Shown: positions 12,701 to 24,028, counted from the first letter of the stretch. The stretch: DNA of 64,000 nucleotides from Sphagnum compactum (GCA_965153455.1 OZ234496.1:12051863-12115862); one strand, 5' to 3'. The notes: a model not told the origin generated them from the letters alone. Numbers and translations: made by a program.

Positions 12701-13912
12701 AGAGAAGACATGGAAAAGAGTCAGAGGAAGAAGAAGAAGAAGAAGAAGGTCACAATGGGTTTTGCTCAGACAATGGCAGATCTCTAATTGCTTGATTCTA
12801 GAGCTCTCAGCTCATTACAACACACATATTGGGTTTTGTGGCTTGGGTTTAGCAACTTGGGATATTTGCGACTTGGTTTAGCAACTAGCTACGTTGAGCT
12901 GTGTTGTAGTGCAAGGCAACAAGGTATTTTTGCTTCGACAACGTCAGATCTTTAATTGCTTGATTCTAGAGCTCTTAGTTCACTACACCACATCTTGAGT
13001 TTTGCGACTTGGGTTTAGCAACTTGGGGTATTTGCGACTTGGTTTAGCAACTAGCCAAAGCTGTGTTGTAAACCAAGGAGAAGACAAACATGCTGCTGCA
13101 GCAAGCAGCAGGTCGGAAGAGAGAGAAGAACCTGAAGAGCGAGACTTGGACTAATGTGTGCGGCCACCACATATGGGCGGGCTCCACCAGCACCTTGCGG
13201 TACAATCCCGCAAACCCGTATCCTAATACCTGCAATTTCAGATCAAAGCTTAGAGATGAGAGCTTCAGCAGCAACATGAAGGAAGGCAAGGACTCGTGGA
13301 GAAGGAGGCGATAGAAGGAGGAGAGTTCCTTACCTGAGTTGCTACAACAAAGATAAGGCTGGGCATAAAGTCCATTCTCTGCTTGTAGAAAGCTTTGACA
13401 ACGTTGACGACAATTGTGGCAGCGGCTCCGCCTCCAGTGTTGGCAAAGACGGTGATCAGTACGTGTTCTTTCATGGTGAAGGGGCCTGGATTGAGTGAGA
13501 AGCCCCAGCTCCACCAGCGACGACCGTCACGGTTCGTGATCAAACCAGGCAGCACTAATTGTATGGACTTTCTCGGCAGCAATTTGGCCATCAAGTGTCC
13601 CAAAGGAAGAGCCACGATCTGTATGGAGATGGCGGAGATGTGCAGCGGCTCCTTGCGATACCCGAAAAAAGTGTTGACGATGGTTAGCAGCATATTTCCT
13701 CCCACCCCAAGTACCACTGTCCTGAACGTCAAGCATGCAAGAGTGGGGTCGTCGACTGTGGCCACAGTGAACGCCACTTCTTCGATGATGGGTGCTGATG
13801 AGGAGACCTCCTCCTCGAGAACTTCCTCCGAGTTGTGAACTTCTTGCAACTTCCCTGCATTCCGATCTGTTGTCGATACATCGGAGAAGCAGCCGACAGT
13901 TTCTGCACTCAT
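9800..13912 (-). CDS. Oligopeptide transporter, OPT family (PT clade), six exons
   Basis: This is a multi-pass membrane transporter. By family it would move small peptides, glutathione or metal chelates with protons across a membrane; the substrate cannot be read here. Proposed exons on the minus strand are 13912-13334, 13229-13132, 12692-12063, 11370-11097, 10849-10667 and 10426-9800. They give 2391 nt (about 796 residues plus stop) with every junction in phase. The family's NPG motif is at residues 141-143 ([15 protein letters not shown]) and KIPPR at about 578-582. Other matches are [68 protein letters not shown] and the C-terminal DWWGN/CPTAP/GCPV. Length is slightly above the usual 700-770, partly from a serine-rich insert early in exon 3. 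The start at 13912 is the third in-frame Met; 13921 and 13954 are alternatives. Introns 1, 2, 3 and 5 are GT-AG, while intron 4 appears to be GC-AG. The gene looks intact and probably functional. Confidence 0.93.
10499..10520 (-). other. Telomere-like motif in transporter intron 5
   Basis: Two copies of the plant telomere-type unit TTTAGGG lie side by side on the plus strand, so the gene strand carries AAACCCTAAACCCTAA. Such telo-boxes can be regulatory in plant promoters and first introns. Here, inside a late intron, it may be chance or an old repair scar. Confidence 0.5.
11091..11100 (-). other. Non-canonical GC splice donor of transporter intron 4
   Basis: Exon 4 must end after the CAG of the conserved NQ pair (position 11097) to join exon 5, which begins with codons for APSIS (10849). 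The intron then starts GCTTGT, not GT. The acceptor is a normal TTCAG. The nearest GT, four bases further in, would shift the frame. GC-AG introns are a known minor class, but this donor matches their usual GCAAGT poorly. Confidence 0.6.
11612..12090 (-). repeat. Intron 3 minisatellite made of exon-end plus splice-donor copies
   Basis: The landmark ATGGA of the unit occurs at 11631, 11774, 11834, 11894, 11951, 12011 and 12068, giving spacings of 143, 60, 60, 57, 60 and 57. The last copy is the true end of exon 3 (codons for HLLLFHGK) and its donor at 12062. In the gene strand each unit repeats the final exon codons and then a GTATGCC or GTATGTC donor-like sequence. Two unit types alternate, giving a 117-bp dimer that is repeated without visible change at about 11834-12068. 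The 143-bp gap holds about 83 bp of unrelated DNA. Reading on from the first donor meets an in-frame stop (KYATQSS then TAG). Confidence 0.9.
12722..12750. repeat. AGA/TCT trinucleotide run before exon 3 acceptor
   Basis: An (AGA)n run on the plus strand is a (TCT)n pyrimidine tract on the gene strand, about 30-60 bases upstream of the exon 3 acceptor. It would extend the polypyrimidine tract of intron 2. Confidence 0.75.
12757..13075. repeat. 168-bp tandem duplication in transporter intron 2
   Basis: Two similar blocks both contain CAGATCT (12777 and 12945), TTGCTTGATTCTAGAGCTCT, GGTTTAGCAACTTGGG and ATTTGCGACTTGGTTTAGCA. The offset is 168 bp. The copies differ by scattered substitutions and small indels, and together they fill most of the 439-bp intron. 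Confidence 0.85.
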
Positions 13913-14330
13913 TCTCTGCATGCCCAGGAATGAAAACTTCGGCTTGAAATACAAACTGTGGAGATGAATACAAACAAATGCTGCAAAATCTGATCATGGG
14001 TGCTTACTGATCGTCATCAAGCTCGAAGAAAAAACTCTGATGGACAATACCCAATTAGCACTTTTCAATGGAACAGTCCTGAGGTCGTAATGAGTCTCAA
14101 GAGGATGCCAGGTTTGGAAATGGCAAACCACCCAATTTTCAAAAGACCTTGTCATTGATGACTCTAAACGATTCTAAGAATTACCATCATCATCAGCAAA
14201 CAGCAGTTTGACAATCTAAATTTCGAACAAGGAAGAATAATGCAACTACAAATTACGGAACTGCATTCACAAACATGAGATCTTGGGGCGAGTCTAACTT
14301 GCGCATGGATTTCTAATGTTTTTTTTGTTT
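13913..14330 (-). other. 5' flank of the transporter gene
   Basis: This is the presumed promoter and 5' UTR. No clear TATA box was found at a sensible distance. No other coding sequence is seen. Confidence 0.4.
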
Positions 14331-14362
14331 GGGGGGGTGGGGGGGGGGGGGGGGGGGGGGGG
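14331..14362. repeat. Poly-G tract (32 bases with one T)
   Basis: Seven Gs, one T at 14338, then 24 uninterrupted Gs. It lies about 420 bp upstream of the transporter start, with the C-rich side on the gene strand. It could fold as a G-quadruplex, or its length may be unreliable from sequencing or assembly. Confidence 0.9.
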
Positions 14363-14499
14363 TTGGCTTCAGTAGCTACAACTTCACGGAGGAGAGGGAC
14401 TGACGAGCTCTACCAGCAGCGCTGCTGGATGGGTGGCGGCGGCTTCTTCTTGCAGAGGAGGAGCTGTGATCTTCGAGCTGTTGCAGCAGTTTGATGATT

Positions 14500-14835
14500 C
14501 ATTAACCATGTGTTCCATGATGACGACACATGCGCAATGCTGCTCCTTTCTTCCTTCTTCTTGACAATCGCAATGCTGCTTTCTTCTTGACAATCGCAAC
14601 GCTGGGTTCTTCTTCACAATCGCAATGCTGCTTTCTTGGTGAAAATCGCAGTGCTGTGTTCTTCTTCACAATCGCAATGCGGCTTTCTTCTTGAAAATCA
14701 CAATGCTGTGTTTCTTCTTCACAATCGCAATGCTGCTTACTTCTTCATAATCACAACGCTGCTTTCTTCTTCATCACCATCTCCATGCTTTTTATTTCTT
14801 CGCAATAGCAATGGGTTTCTTCTTCACAATCAGCG
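14500..14835. repeat. Tandem repeat, about 26-28-bp CAATCGCAATGCTG units
   Basis: About ten imperfect copies of TTCTTCTTCACAATCGCAA with GCTGCT, for example at 14565, 14591 and 14617. A (TTC)n run follows at about 14886-14910. Open frames on both strands across it follow from the repeat. Confidence 0.85.
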
Positions 14836-14952
14836 TGCCAACAACGTTATATGTCCATGAATGCCACGAACTCCACCTGCAACTTCCCCTTCTTCTTCTT
14901 CTTCTTCTGCACCTTCTTCACCTTGCAGCAGCAGAAGAGCCGCCTCAGGCCA

Positions 14953-15325
14953 GCCTAAATCACCACTTTTATGGCCGATTTGGTGGGCCTGAGGAAGAAG
15001 GGGGATGAGCCTCAGACCCCACCTAAAGCATCACTTTTATTGCCAATTAGGTGGGCCCTAGGAAGAAGGGGATGAGGCTCAAGTCCATCTAAATCACCAC
15101 TTTTATGGCTGATTGGGTCAGCCAAAGAAGGGGGAAGAGCCTCGGGCCCACCTAAATCACCACTCTTGTGGCTGATCAGGTGGGCCTGAGGCTTAATCCG
15201 GATGAGATGGGGGCCTACCTAAATCACCACTTTGATGGCTGATTAAGTGGGCCTGAGGCCGGCCAGAGGAAGAAGGGAGGAAGCAGAAGAAGAGCCTCAG
15301 GCCCATCACTTTTATGGCTGATCAG
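14953..15325. repeat. Tandem repeat, about 66-bp units
   Basis: Five to six imperfect copies begin near 14954, 15022, 15088, 15151 and 15218, with a partial at about 15302. The core is ATCACCACTTTTATGGC then GATTNGGTGGGCCTGAGG and a purine-rich AAGAAGGGG stretch. Confidence 0.85.
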
Positions 15326-15536
15326 AACTGATCCCAATTTTGGGGGAAAATCAAAATTGTTGTAAACTAATTTCTTTTAGAACACTCCCAAGACCGAAAA
15401 AAAAAAAAAAACTAGAGAGAACGGGCAGGGTTTGGCCAATTTTGGCTCTAGTAAGTATGTGACCCATGTCACATACAAGGAACAAAATGGAAGGACCCAT
15501 GTCCAAGAAGATGAAAGAACCACCTAAGAGGGTGAA

Positions 15537-15766
15537 CCACAAGGGGAACATCAAGTGCCCGAATTTCCTCCTATCACAAGAAGCATATCAAATACGGAAA
15601 GGGGATAGCAAGCCACAAGGGGAACATCAAGTTCCCAAACCCCCCTCCTCTCTCAAGAAGGATATCAAATAAGGAAAGGGGAGGCCACACCACAAAGGGA
15701 ACATCAAGTTCCCAAACCCCTCCTATCCCAAGAAGCATATCAAATAAGGAAAGGGGAGGACCTCTT
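15537..15766. repeat. Tandem repeat, 76-77-bp units, three copies
   Basis: CCACAAGGGGAACATCAAG starts units at 15537, 15613 and 15690. Each continues through a C-rich segment and CATATCAAATAAGGAAAGG. A 68-codon open frame (15466-15672) is a product of the array. Confidence 0.88.
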
Positions 15767-15919
15767 GAAAGAATGCCTAACCTAAAAGAACCCTCACCTA
15801 CCGCAACAGCGCCGCGTCTCGTATTGTTGTAATAAATTGTTCCATGTTTACATCAAATTGAATAGCCTAAAATATCAAATATTATCAGTAGTAAGAAGTA
15901 AACATGCATCAAATTTTAG

Positions 15920-16170
15920 CACTAAAAAAGGCACCCCTTTGGACACATTCTGCACCTAGTTACATCTTTAAGGTGAGCTCCTAAGGGGCAGAATGTGCCA
16001 TTGGGGCACTTTTCTTACTGTAAAGGACTTTTTGGGGTTGATTCTTTCATAAATAGCACTTTAGATCTTTCAAAAAATTTGAACATCCCTCAAAATGGGC
16101 ACTTCCTGTGAGAAGGCCAAATTTTGCAATCTATATATGCCTGAAAAGTGCCACAGAATCTGCCCTAAGA
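15920..16170. repeat. Foldback sequence with three related arms
   Basis: GGCACCCCTTTGGACACATT at about 15930 pairs as an imperfect inverted repeat with GGCAGAATGTGCCATTGGGG at about 15986. A third related arm, AAAAGTGCCACAGAATCTGC, lies near 16144. It may be a decayed MITE. No convincing target-site duplication was found. Confidence 0.4.
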
Positions 16171-18774
16171 AAATCCTTGATGACTAAAGAACTCTCTACA
16201 AGCCTAGACTGATCATTGTCCGACTAATCACAGATTTTGGTGCTAATTATTATGTTTTGTGATGTAGTTTTGTTTGTACCCATGATGGTGATGTAATCTT
16301 GCACCACCCACCTTTTTTTTTGGGGCTTGTGAGTACAGAAAAACTGAAGCGTGGTGGTCGAGATTGCTATCATATTTGGAGAATAATCTCTCACATCATT
16401 GCACCCATCTGCATCATTTGCACCACCAAGATTGCGCCCCTTCTCATTTACGGTTCTTCAAAAGCAAGGGACACATTGTGGGTTCAACAATATGTTTCAT
16501 AAAAAGACAGAGCCTGCAAAGAAAGAAAGAGTGGGAGGCAAGACCAAATGCTTGCCAGAAACGACTGGTTGTTTGGTTGTATACATGTCCAAGGCTCGGG
16601 GACAAAGGAAGGTGTTGCCAAGTATGTTTTTGCTTCTCTTCTTGCTGTTGTAGGTGATAGGTGAGGCACCCAGGATGTAGGACAAAAGTGTCGTTGATTT
16701 TTGTTTATCCAAATCTTCACCCACTAGTCTCTCTTAGTATATCTAGATAGAAGAAGAGTTTCATGCCATTTGATAACAGACACGAGCCTGCCTTTGAGGT
16801 ACCTATTTGAAAAGTGCTTTTGAGTCCATAGAGGTTTTCTAAATAGTTTGCATCTTTTGTCCTCTGAACCAAGTCAATGAATCTCCTCCTTTAGGTTGTC
16901 ATTTGAAAACTCTTAACCAAACGAGTTATCCATAAAGTCACCCTGTCTTTCACCCCTTATCCCACCTACTTTCATCCCCTATCCCCTCTTTGAGTGGTGT
17001 CGCAAAGTAAAGAGATTTTATTAAATCTCAGTATGAAATGCTGAAACTCTGCATTTAATGCGCAAGGTTCGAGAGTAGTAGGAGCAGTGAAAATATATGT
17101 AGCAGCAGTGGAGGCGCTCAGGAAAAATGAAAGATAGGATGAAACTCAGTTTACCACCAAAATTGGTGGTTGGGTCCCAGTTGTTTTGTTTCGTAAAATT
17201 CTCATTCCCAATTATACCTTTGATGCCCTATTATGCAAAAACTGGCTGTCCTCGCCCCCTAAATGCTTGACTTTACGGATCACTCTAATATGTCATAGCC
17301 TCTACCTGATGTTAATCGCCTCTTTGAGGTTGCCATTGAGAAAGTCTATTCTACAATGTGATAATGTTGCTCCAGTGTGGATTGCTTGCAATAATTATGA
17401 TTAATTTTATGGTTGCATATTTGGCTATAATGTGGTGTTTGTGCATATCCTTGAACCATTAACCTAGCCCTCAATCTCCAGAAATTATGAGTCTTATAAT
17501 ATACGATTTTTTTGACATGAAGTGTTGTTTTGATCGGTAGGTGTTGAAAATATGGATGAAATTTGTTGAATTTTGATGATGCTTATGTTACTATTCTTGG
17601 GGGAAATATCTCCCCTGGTGATTGTCCTAGAGAAGATCATGAATAAGGTGATGAACCAAATTGGTTTCATGAACACTTATGTGCCCTCAAAAATAATATA
17701 AAATTCCCCTTTTCTTAGTAATACATTTTTTAAGTGATTGTGTAATCATGATATAGCTAATGCCCCGAATCATTATATTTTCAAACTTGCAAACCAATTT
17801 GTGTATAACATAAATTCATGTACAATAATGTGCAATACATGATGGTCACAACTTTTTTCCAACCTAGGCAAGTCAATAATTTAAGTTATTAACCCATCAA
17901 AGCCCACATGTTCAAAATGTCTTACGGTTAATTACAATAACATCCTGGATCTTGTAATCAGCTATCTAACATATTTGAGCATGTTAAAGTGTTTCCACCC
18001 TTTTTTATTTTCACCAAGTGCAAAACAAATATTAAAGAAAAGAGTCACCATATAAGTCAAACAAACAAACAAAATTATCATATGTCATCAAATTAATTTT
18101 CAGCCATGAGAAGGTGCTTAAAGAAAAGAGGACTTAAGTATACCCAAGTTATGTAAGACATAAGAGCAAATGATGGACGGAAAACCGTAGTCACAAAGGA
18201 GAAGGAATTATATTGGAAGATGAAGTACATCCACATACTCCTACTTATCAAAGTGAAGGGGAATCACAATATGTCTCAAAGCACTTGACATTATCATGCC
18301 ATACAATTCTTCATGACAACCATATGATCTTAAGGAATGAAATTAGTCTAGGCTTTTAGTTAGGCATCTTGTCACATAGAACCCAACTCAAAAGGGAGAA
18401 AACTTTCCCTAAGTGTTGTTAGACTTTCTACAAATTTAAGTCTTTTGACATGGTCAAGTTGGTTGCCTAATGTTTCCTCTATACAGTCTTGCAGGTCCTT
18501 TAGTGCTTAAATATCCCAAATTGTTTGTTTGTTCAGTTTTTTTGGGGGTGCATTTGACTTCACATGAATCAACTAAAAATTTCTCTTGGTTGGAATCAAT
18601 ACTATAAAAGTTGGAAATACTAAGAATGGGAAACCCAAATTTTGGAACAATTTTGCAAATTGAATACTGGTGGAGAACCCAAACCATGACATGGACAACT
18701 AGGCATCAAATGTCAAGCCCAAGGAAATATTGTTGGAAAAATAATTGGAATTTTTTTTTCAAGGCAATAAAAGC
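16171..18774. other. Intergenic sequence, no gene seen
   Basis: Several frames of 60-97 codons at 16299-16724 overlap on both strands and share no family motif. I treat them as chance. Nothing else is recognisable. Confidence 0.5.
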
Positions 18775-20290
18775 CAACAAAAATCGAATTTAAAAATAAA
18801 TCAACTAAATTTCTAACATGGCTCAAGTAGGTAGCCAAAAATGAATAAGGACATTTGATATTTTCCTTTCATATTTTTCTAATAGCCAGATTTGGCTCAA
18901 TCGGCATATGAATGATTGCAACCTCAACTACATCACATAAATTGAAATAAATAAATAAATAAATAAAATTTTGTTCATATTCGCACAAGGCAACATGTGA
19001 GATACCGAAAATGTTAAAGATTGACTCCCCAATTCTTAAACTATTGACAAATTCAGCACTAGAGCTGAAAACCCAAACCATGGCATCAACATTTTGTTTC
19101 AGTGTTTCAATCTTTAATATCTAGAATTAATTACTTCAAGGTTTACCCAAAAGATCATTATACTATTCAAGGTCTTTTCAAGTAAATATAGTCCAAACAA
19201 CAATATAATCTCAATTTGTAGAATGTTGGATTATAAATTCATTTCATCTCTTGACCTCATAGATTTCCTAGAGAGATTATTGTGAATAAGTGCATTGTTG
19301 ATGGAGGTTTCATTTCTAGCCTTTGAAACATTACAACCTATTGAGTAATCCAATTGTTATAAGATCGTTATACTCTCAACATCTTTTTTGCATCTTCAAA
19401 TTTTGTCATTGTCCCTTTCTCACGCGATGTATTGTGTTCTCCATTTTGTGAAAGCTCAAACACATGCACTATAATTGCAACTATTCAAATATTATTGGTG
19501 TATTCTCATTGAAGTCATTCTAGACAATCAAGGTTTCCGAGGTGGTCAAAAAGTCATGAAGTGATTGATTATTAAACACAAATGTCTTTAAGAATACGAT
19601 TCACTCAATAACATGTATTTCTATGCATAAAGCACTTCAAGGCTTTCTTCTTTGTATTTGAAAGCACTTCGACCCACCCTAAAAGATGCTTTCTTCAATT
19701 GAAGGGATCTTCCACCATTCCAAATTAAAAGCCTTTCATACTTTACATTTCGAAAAGCTTGCTCCCTCAAGCCTCCCCTAATTTTGGGGCCTAACACCCC
19801 CCCGCCCCCCAAGGCTACTACTACTACCCTCAATTGAGGGAAGGTCCTCAGCAGATGACCTTCCCCTATACATGATTGCATGATTAGGTTTTATGAGTAT
19901 AAAAGTCGGCCTTCCCCTATACTTGATTGCACAATGGATAGGTTTTAAGAGTATAGAAAGTCCTCATTGGCTGCTTCCAAAGAAAGGAAAGAAGGGTTTT
20001 TTCTAGCCTATTGTTTGCGGAATTGGGCATGAGAATTTAAAAAGGGGGGGAGGGTTGTTACATGTACTCACAATTGTTGTCCAATGTAAGGTTCTGTTCC
20101 AAACATATCACTATTTTTTTTTTTCAATTTTGTGATGTGGCTGAGGTGACAATCACCCATAAGCTTATATAGCCAAATCTGGCTACTGTCAAAATATCCT
20201 TATATGTTTGTGGCTACCCACTTGAACCATGTATAGAAATCCAATATTTTTTGGATTTTTTTTTGTTGATTTTTGGAAATTTTATGAATT
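18775..20290. mobile_element. Candidate transposon with about 130-bp inverted repeats
   Basis: DNA at about 18800-18945 matches the reverse complement of about 20120-20255. Shared words include ACATGGYTCAAGTRGGTAGCC, TAGCCAGATTTGGCT and CACCTCAGCCACATCACA (with differences). The arms point towards each other, as terminal inverted repeats would, about 1.45 kb apart. Exact ends and a target-site duplication were not resolved. No transposase is visible inside; the interior is unremarkable apart from C-runs near 19797 and a (TAAA)n run near 18945. Two separate insertions in opposite orientation would look the same. Confidence 0.45.
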
Positions 20291-20493
20291 TTTCTCAAAA
20301 ATATCATTGATTTTCAAGGAAATGCTTTCAAAAAATTCACAAAATAAAAAATTGGCTAATGCATATCCCCTCACAAACCTCCTGGATAAAACTATGGTGG
20401 ACAGTAACCAACTCCTTCCTCCTTTTCTCCTTCCCATCTTGTATGGGAAAGAACCAGTACATATACTTAGTGTATGTGAAGAAGGGTGCCTTA

Positions 20494-20707
20494 TGGTGCA
20501 TTCACACTTGATGTTAAGTCAGTGTTAAATGAAAAATCTAGGTGGCATCCTAGGTGGCACCCAATGTTAAATGGGCCAAAGCTCAATGTTAAGTGAATGC
20601 TAGCTTAACATAAAATTTTCATGGCAACTATGTATAAGTCCTAAACGGCTAGCATGGTGTTACGAGACTGAACCCTAGAGTCCCTAACACCAAGTGTGAA
20701 TGCACCT
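20494..20707. mobile_element. PIF/Harbinger-like (Tourist-type) MITE, 214 bp
   Basis: Terminal inverted repeats of about 23 bp share GGTGCATTCACACTTG with only two mismatches between arms. The element is flanked on both sides by TTA (20491-20493 and 20708-20710), the target-site duplication typical of PIF/Harbinger elements. The interior has no coding capacity. Confidence 0.8.
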
Positions 20708-20710
20708 TTA

Positions 20711-21959
20711 CCCTTAGTAAAATTTCAAATTTTCCATAAATTTTTCCTTTTTCTTTTTTACAGCATTTGGCACCAGCACACATTTGCACATAAAAAGATG
20801 AATCAGGTCAAGGGCAGACAAGGATAAAAAAGAAGCAGACAAGCACTTTTGTTCTGTCTGCAATAAGGACCCCTTACAATAAGGACCCATTGTCTGATTT
20901 TACGCATAAAGGATGTTAATATATTGTACTTTGAGTGCCAATTAAATACTACCCATACAATCTACCTACATAAGGCAATAGGAGAAATTTCTTAATGTAT
21001 TTGGAGGGCACCTCACATCCCTGAATATCCATATTAGGCCTACTCCTTAAGAGCAGGATGGATCTTTCCTTACTTATAGGAGTAGTATTCCACTTACTCT
21101 TAAGAAGTGGGTGCTTGCACATCCCTCTCCACACGTTGTGATCTCTATATGCTTTGGGTTCATGATAACCTTTGCCTTGTGCTTTACAAGGGGATAAATT
21201 CACTAGTTGAGGACATTCCTAAAATGTAGGGCCTCATCCTAGGTACATTTTGGGAATGACCTTACCGAACGGCTTTACATTGCATGAACTTTGGACTAGA
21301 GTTGGTTAGTTATTGACTTTTAGACCTATCCTATGGATATCAATAAAGCGTGTATTTTTATTTTTTACAAGGAAGGATATGTTCTTTTTTTTTAAAATTC
21401 AATTTATTACACCAACCAATTATGCATTCATTTATGAAAAATTCATCTTCCAATTACGAATACATCAATTTTCAATCTTCAAAACATGGCAGATTTGCAC
21501 AAAGGTTATGCATATCAAATTTCCAATTATGTTGCTTACAAAACATTTATGAGAGTACAACCTAGCCTCCCAAAACAAAACCAACATGAACAAAATCAAA
21601 AACAAATAACTGGAGAGGAAATTGAACCCAAGTTCTATAAAGAACTTTGCCCAATTATAACACAAGTTTCTTGCCCAACCACACCCCACACAAACCCACC
21701 AAAATCTCACAAAATTAATCATCATCAACTTACAATTCTTCAAACAAATTATGTTCTTCAATGAAGTTGTAATTTTCTTGTGCTAAAAATTGATCCTCTT
21801 TCAAATATTGTTCAAAGTTTGAATTCAGTTTGTAATTGGCACATGTGTAATCATGCCAATATTTCACCTTAACAAGAATTGTTAACAAAGACTTGATCTT
21901 AACAAAACTTGACACTCATTAAAACATAGTGACCTTGTTGACAAATTTAGTTTTCATAA
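20711..21959. other. Intergenic sequence, no gene assigned
   Basis: No confident gene. The minus strand at 21915-21730 reads as possible coding and could be a shattered downstream part of the neighbouring hAT-like relic, but this is weak. Confidence 0.4.
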
Positions 21960-22795
21960 GGGTTTTTTATTTCAATGTCATGTCCCACTTTCAAAACAAA
22001 AAATCTCCCACTATTGCTTCTTTTTCTTGGACTTTTTGGTTTAGATAATGGTTTTTCGTAAATTGGTCTAAACTTCTTTCACAGTCATATTTCTTAACCT
22101 AACAAAAATTTTGTTGTCATTTGTAGTATATTGATAGGATTTCAACATCACATGCCAAAACATGTACCCTCATAAGCTTTGAAAATCTTCAAAGGTTCAC
22201 ACTCATTGATGGAATGTAAAATTGTTACCATAGTCATCAAATTAGTGTCGTCATCCTTTACAAATGCAAATACATGGTGTAACAAACCAAACCTGTCCGA
22301 CAAAGACCAAAATTGTATAACCTTCAATTATTTCGTTGAGTTCAAAAAACCCCACAATAATATGCATGGCACCCAAGTTTTACCTAAAAAATTGATAACT
22401 AAAGCAAAAATATCAACACTACCATGAGACATTCAAAGATCAAAACTAGTAGAAATTACTATTGTAGGTGTAAGATTCGGTAAAACATGATGGTCCATTA
22501 TCTTCTTAACCATGGTAAACAACATTTCTTTCCAAAAAAAACACCGAGAAACAAATTAAACATGAGGACATTAATTTAAAACTAACCTTTGAAAACAAAT
22601 GTTCTCATAAGAGGACAATGGCATGTAACCCTTGCAAATATAATACACCAAATGCTTTAAAAATTTCTATTGAACATCATCATTTTTTTGGTAAGGGCTT
22701 ATAGCACCAAAAAATGTAATAATTGCATAGCCAAATGGACCTACCCTTTTCTTCCCTAGTTGCTGAATATGAACAATAGGTTCTACCACCTTCTC
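21960..22795 (-). pseudogene. hAT-like transposase relic
   Basis: Read on the minus strand, broken frames give segments resembling a plant hAT-type transposase. In order these are GPFGYAIITFFGAISPYQK, YYICKGYMPLSSYENICF, MDHHVLPNLTP, MSHGSVDIFALVINFLGKTW (about 22428-22370), SDRFGLLHHVFAFVKDDDTN (about 22285-22220), LHSINECEPLK and EGTCFGM (about 22170-22150). The combination of a DFALVINF-like start, an AFVKDEGxNL-like step and a CFGH-like step is what I recall from large plant hAT-like proteins. Several in-frame stops and frameshifts show it is dead. No terminal inverted repeats were found around it. The family call is from memory of conserved blocks, not a search. Confidence 0.65.
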
Positions 22796-24028
22796 TTTGG
22801 AATTGTTATTTCCTCTAAGCAAACAACTTCATATGTGCAATTTGCACGTAAATATTCATAAGAATTATGCCATGTTAACTTTGTTGCATTAAATAAACCC
22901 TTGTGGAGAACATATCTTTGTGTCAAAACATTGTTAAATGTTTACTCAAATCTATAAACTATGCATCACAATAGTTGTGATTTCACCAAATCCACATTGT
23001 TGATGACAAAAAATCCAACATATAAACATAGAACTATGAGGTATCCAAGCTACAACCTGCGTTTCAATACCTTCAAGTTATGAAACATCAACATCTAACA
23101 TGTTGCCAAATTGTAGATGCACATTCTCAACATTTGAGACTAACAAAGATTGCATCTAAGTGGGGGCAAATGATGGAACATCTTCATCCACTCCACCCAC
23201 ACTCTCAACAAACAACACTCCTCTTCAACCATTGACCCAAAAAAACCTAAACACAAAAAATAAAGACACAAGACACCAAAAAAACACTAAAGGAACTTTC
23301 CAAGCTCTCAAAAACAAAAAAAACAAAGTGGTAAATAACTTCTTTTATCGCAAAATTTTGTCAATTCACTAAACAACAATGTTACAAAACTCTGCCAATT
23401 TGCCAAACAATGAAACTAGGATGATGCCTCCTAATTTTTCAAACAACAAAACCAAGCCAATTCTTGTCAATTTGCTAAGCAACAAACCCATAACTAATAA
23501 CCAAACTCTCCTAATTTATTAAATAATACAACAAAAGACCAAAGTGGAACCTTCTCAATTCGCTAAGCAACAAAACCGAAGACAATTATATAACAAAGAA
23601 GCCATCGTTTGGATGCAAAGCACAAACAAAAAAAAACCACAATGTTCTTTGGACGATAGACTAAAAACTTATCTAATTAAAAATGCAAATTGCATTGTGA
23701 AAATAATAAATTTCTTATGAAGTTTTGAACAAAAAAAAGAAATGAAACATTTGATTCTTGCGAAGTTCACAACAAAAAAAAAAAACCATTGTTGTAAACA
23801 AAATCATAAACAAGAATGTATGAAATATGAAAAATTTAGTGCTATGAAAAGCTTAAAGCAAACTTTTGAAATAATTTATAAAGAAAATCTCAATGAAAGT
23901 GTAAATTGTTTCAAAAGGAAATTGCAATAGGTTCTCTCTAAACCCTAAACAACCTAAACCTTAAATTAAATGCATATTCAACATTTCAAAACCTTAATGG
24001 GTTGGATATTAATTTGTTTAAAACATAA
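22796..24028. other. A-rich intergenic sequence with degenerate short repeat
   Basis: No gene. Between 23345 and 23590 variants of CAATTTGCTAAACAACAAAAC recur about five times at irregular spacing. The A-rich plus-strand frames here are low complexity. Confidence 0.5.

Noticed and set aside
13955-14012. Possible extra intron upstream of the OPT start (GTAAGC at 14007, CACAG at 13956)
   Set aside because: It would be about 52 nt, shorter than plant introns normally are, and no coding continuity supports it.
16299-16724. Overlapping open frames on both strands
   Set aside because: They match no motif and have mutually exclusive frames, which is typical of chance.
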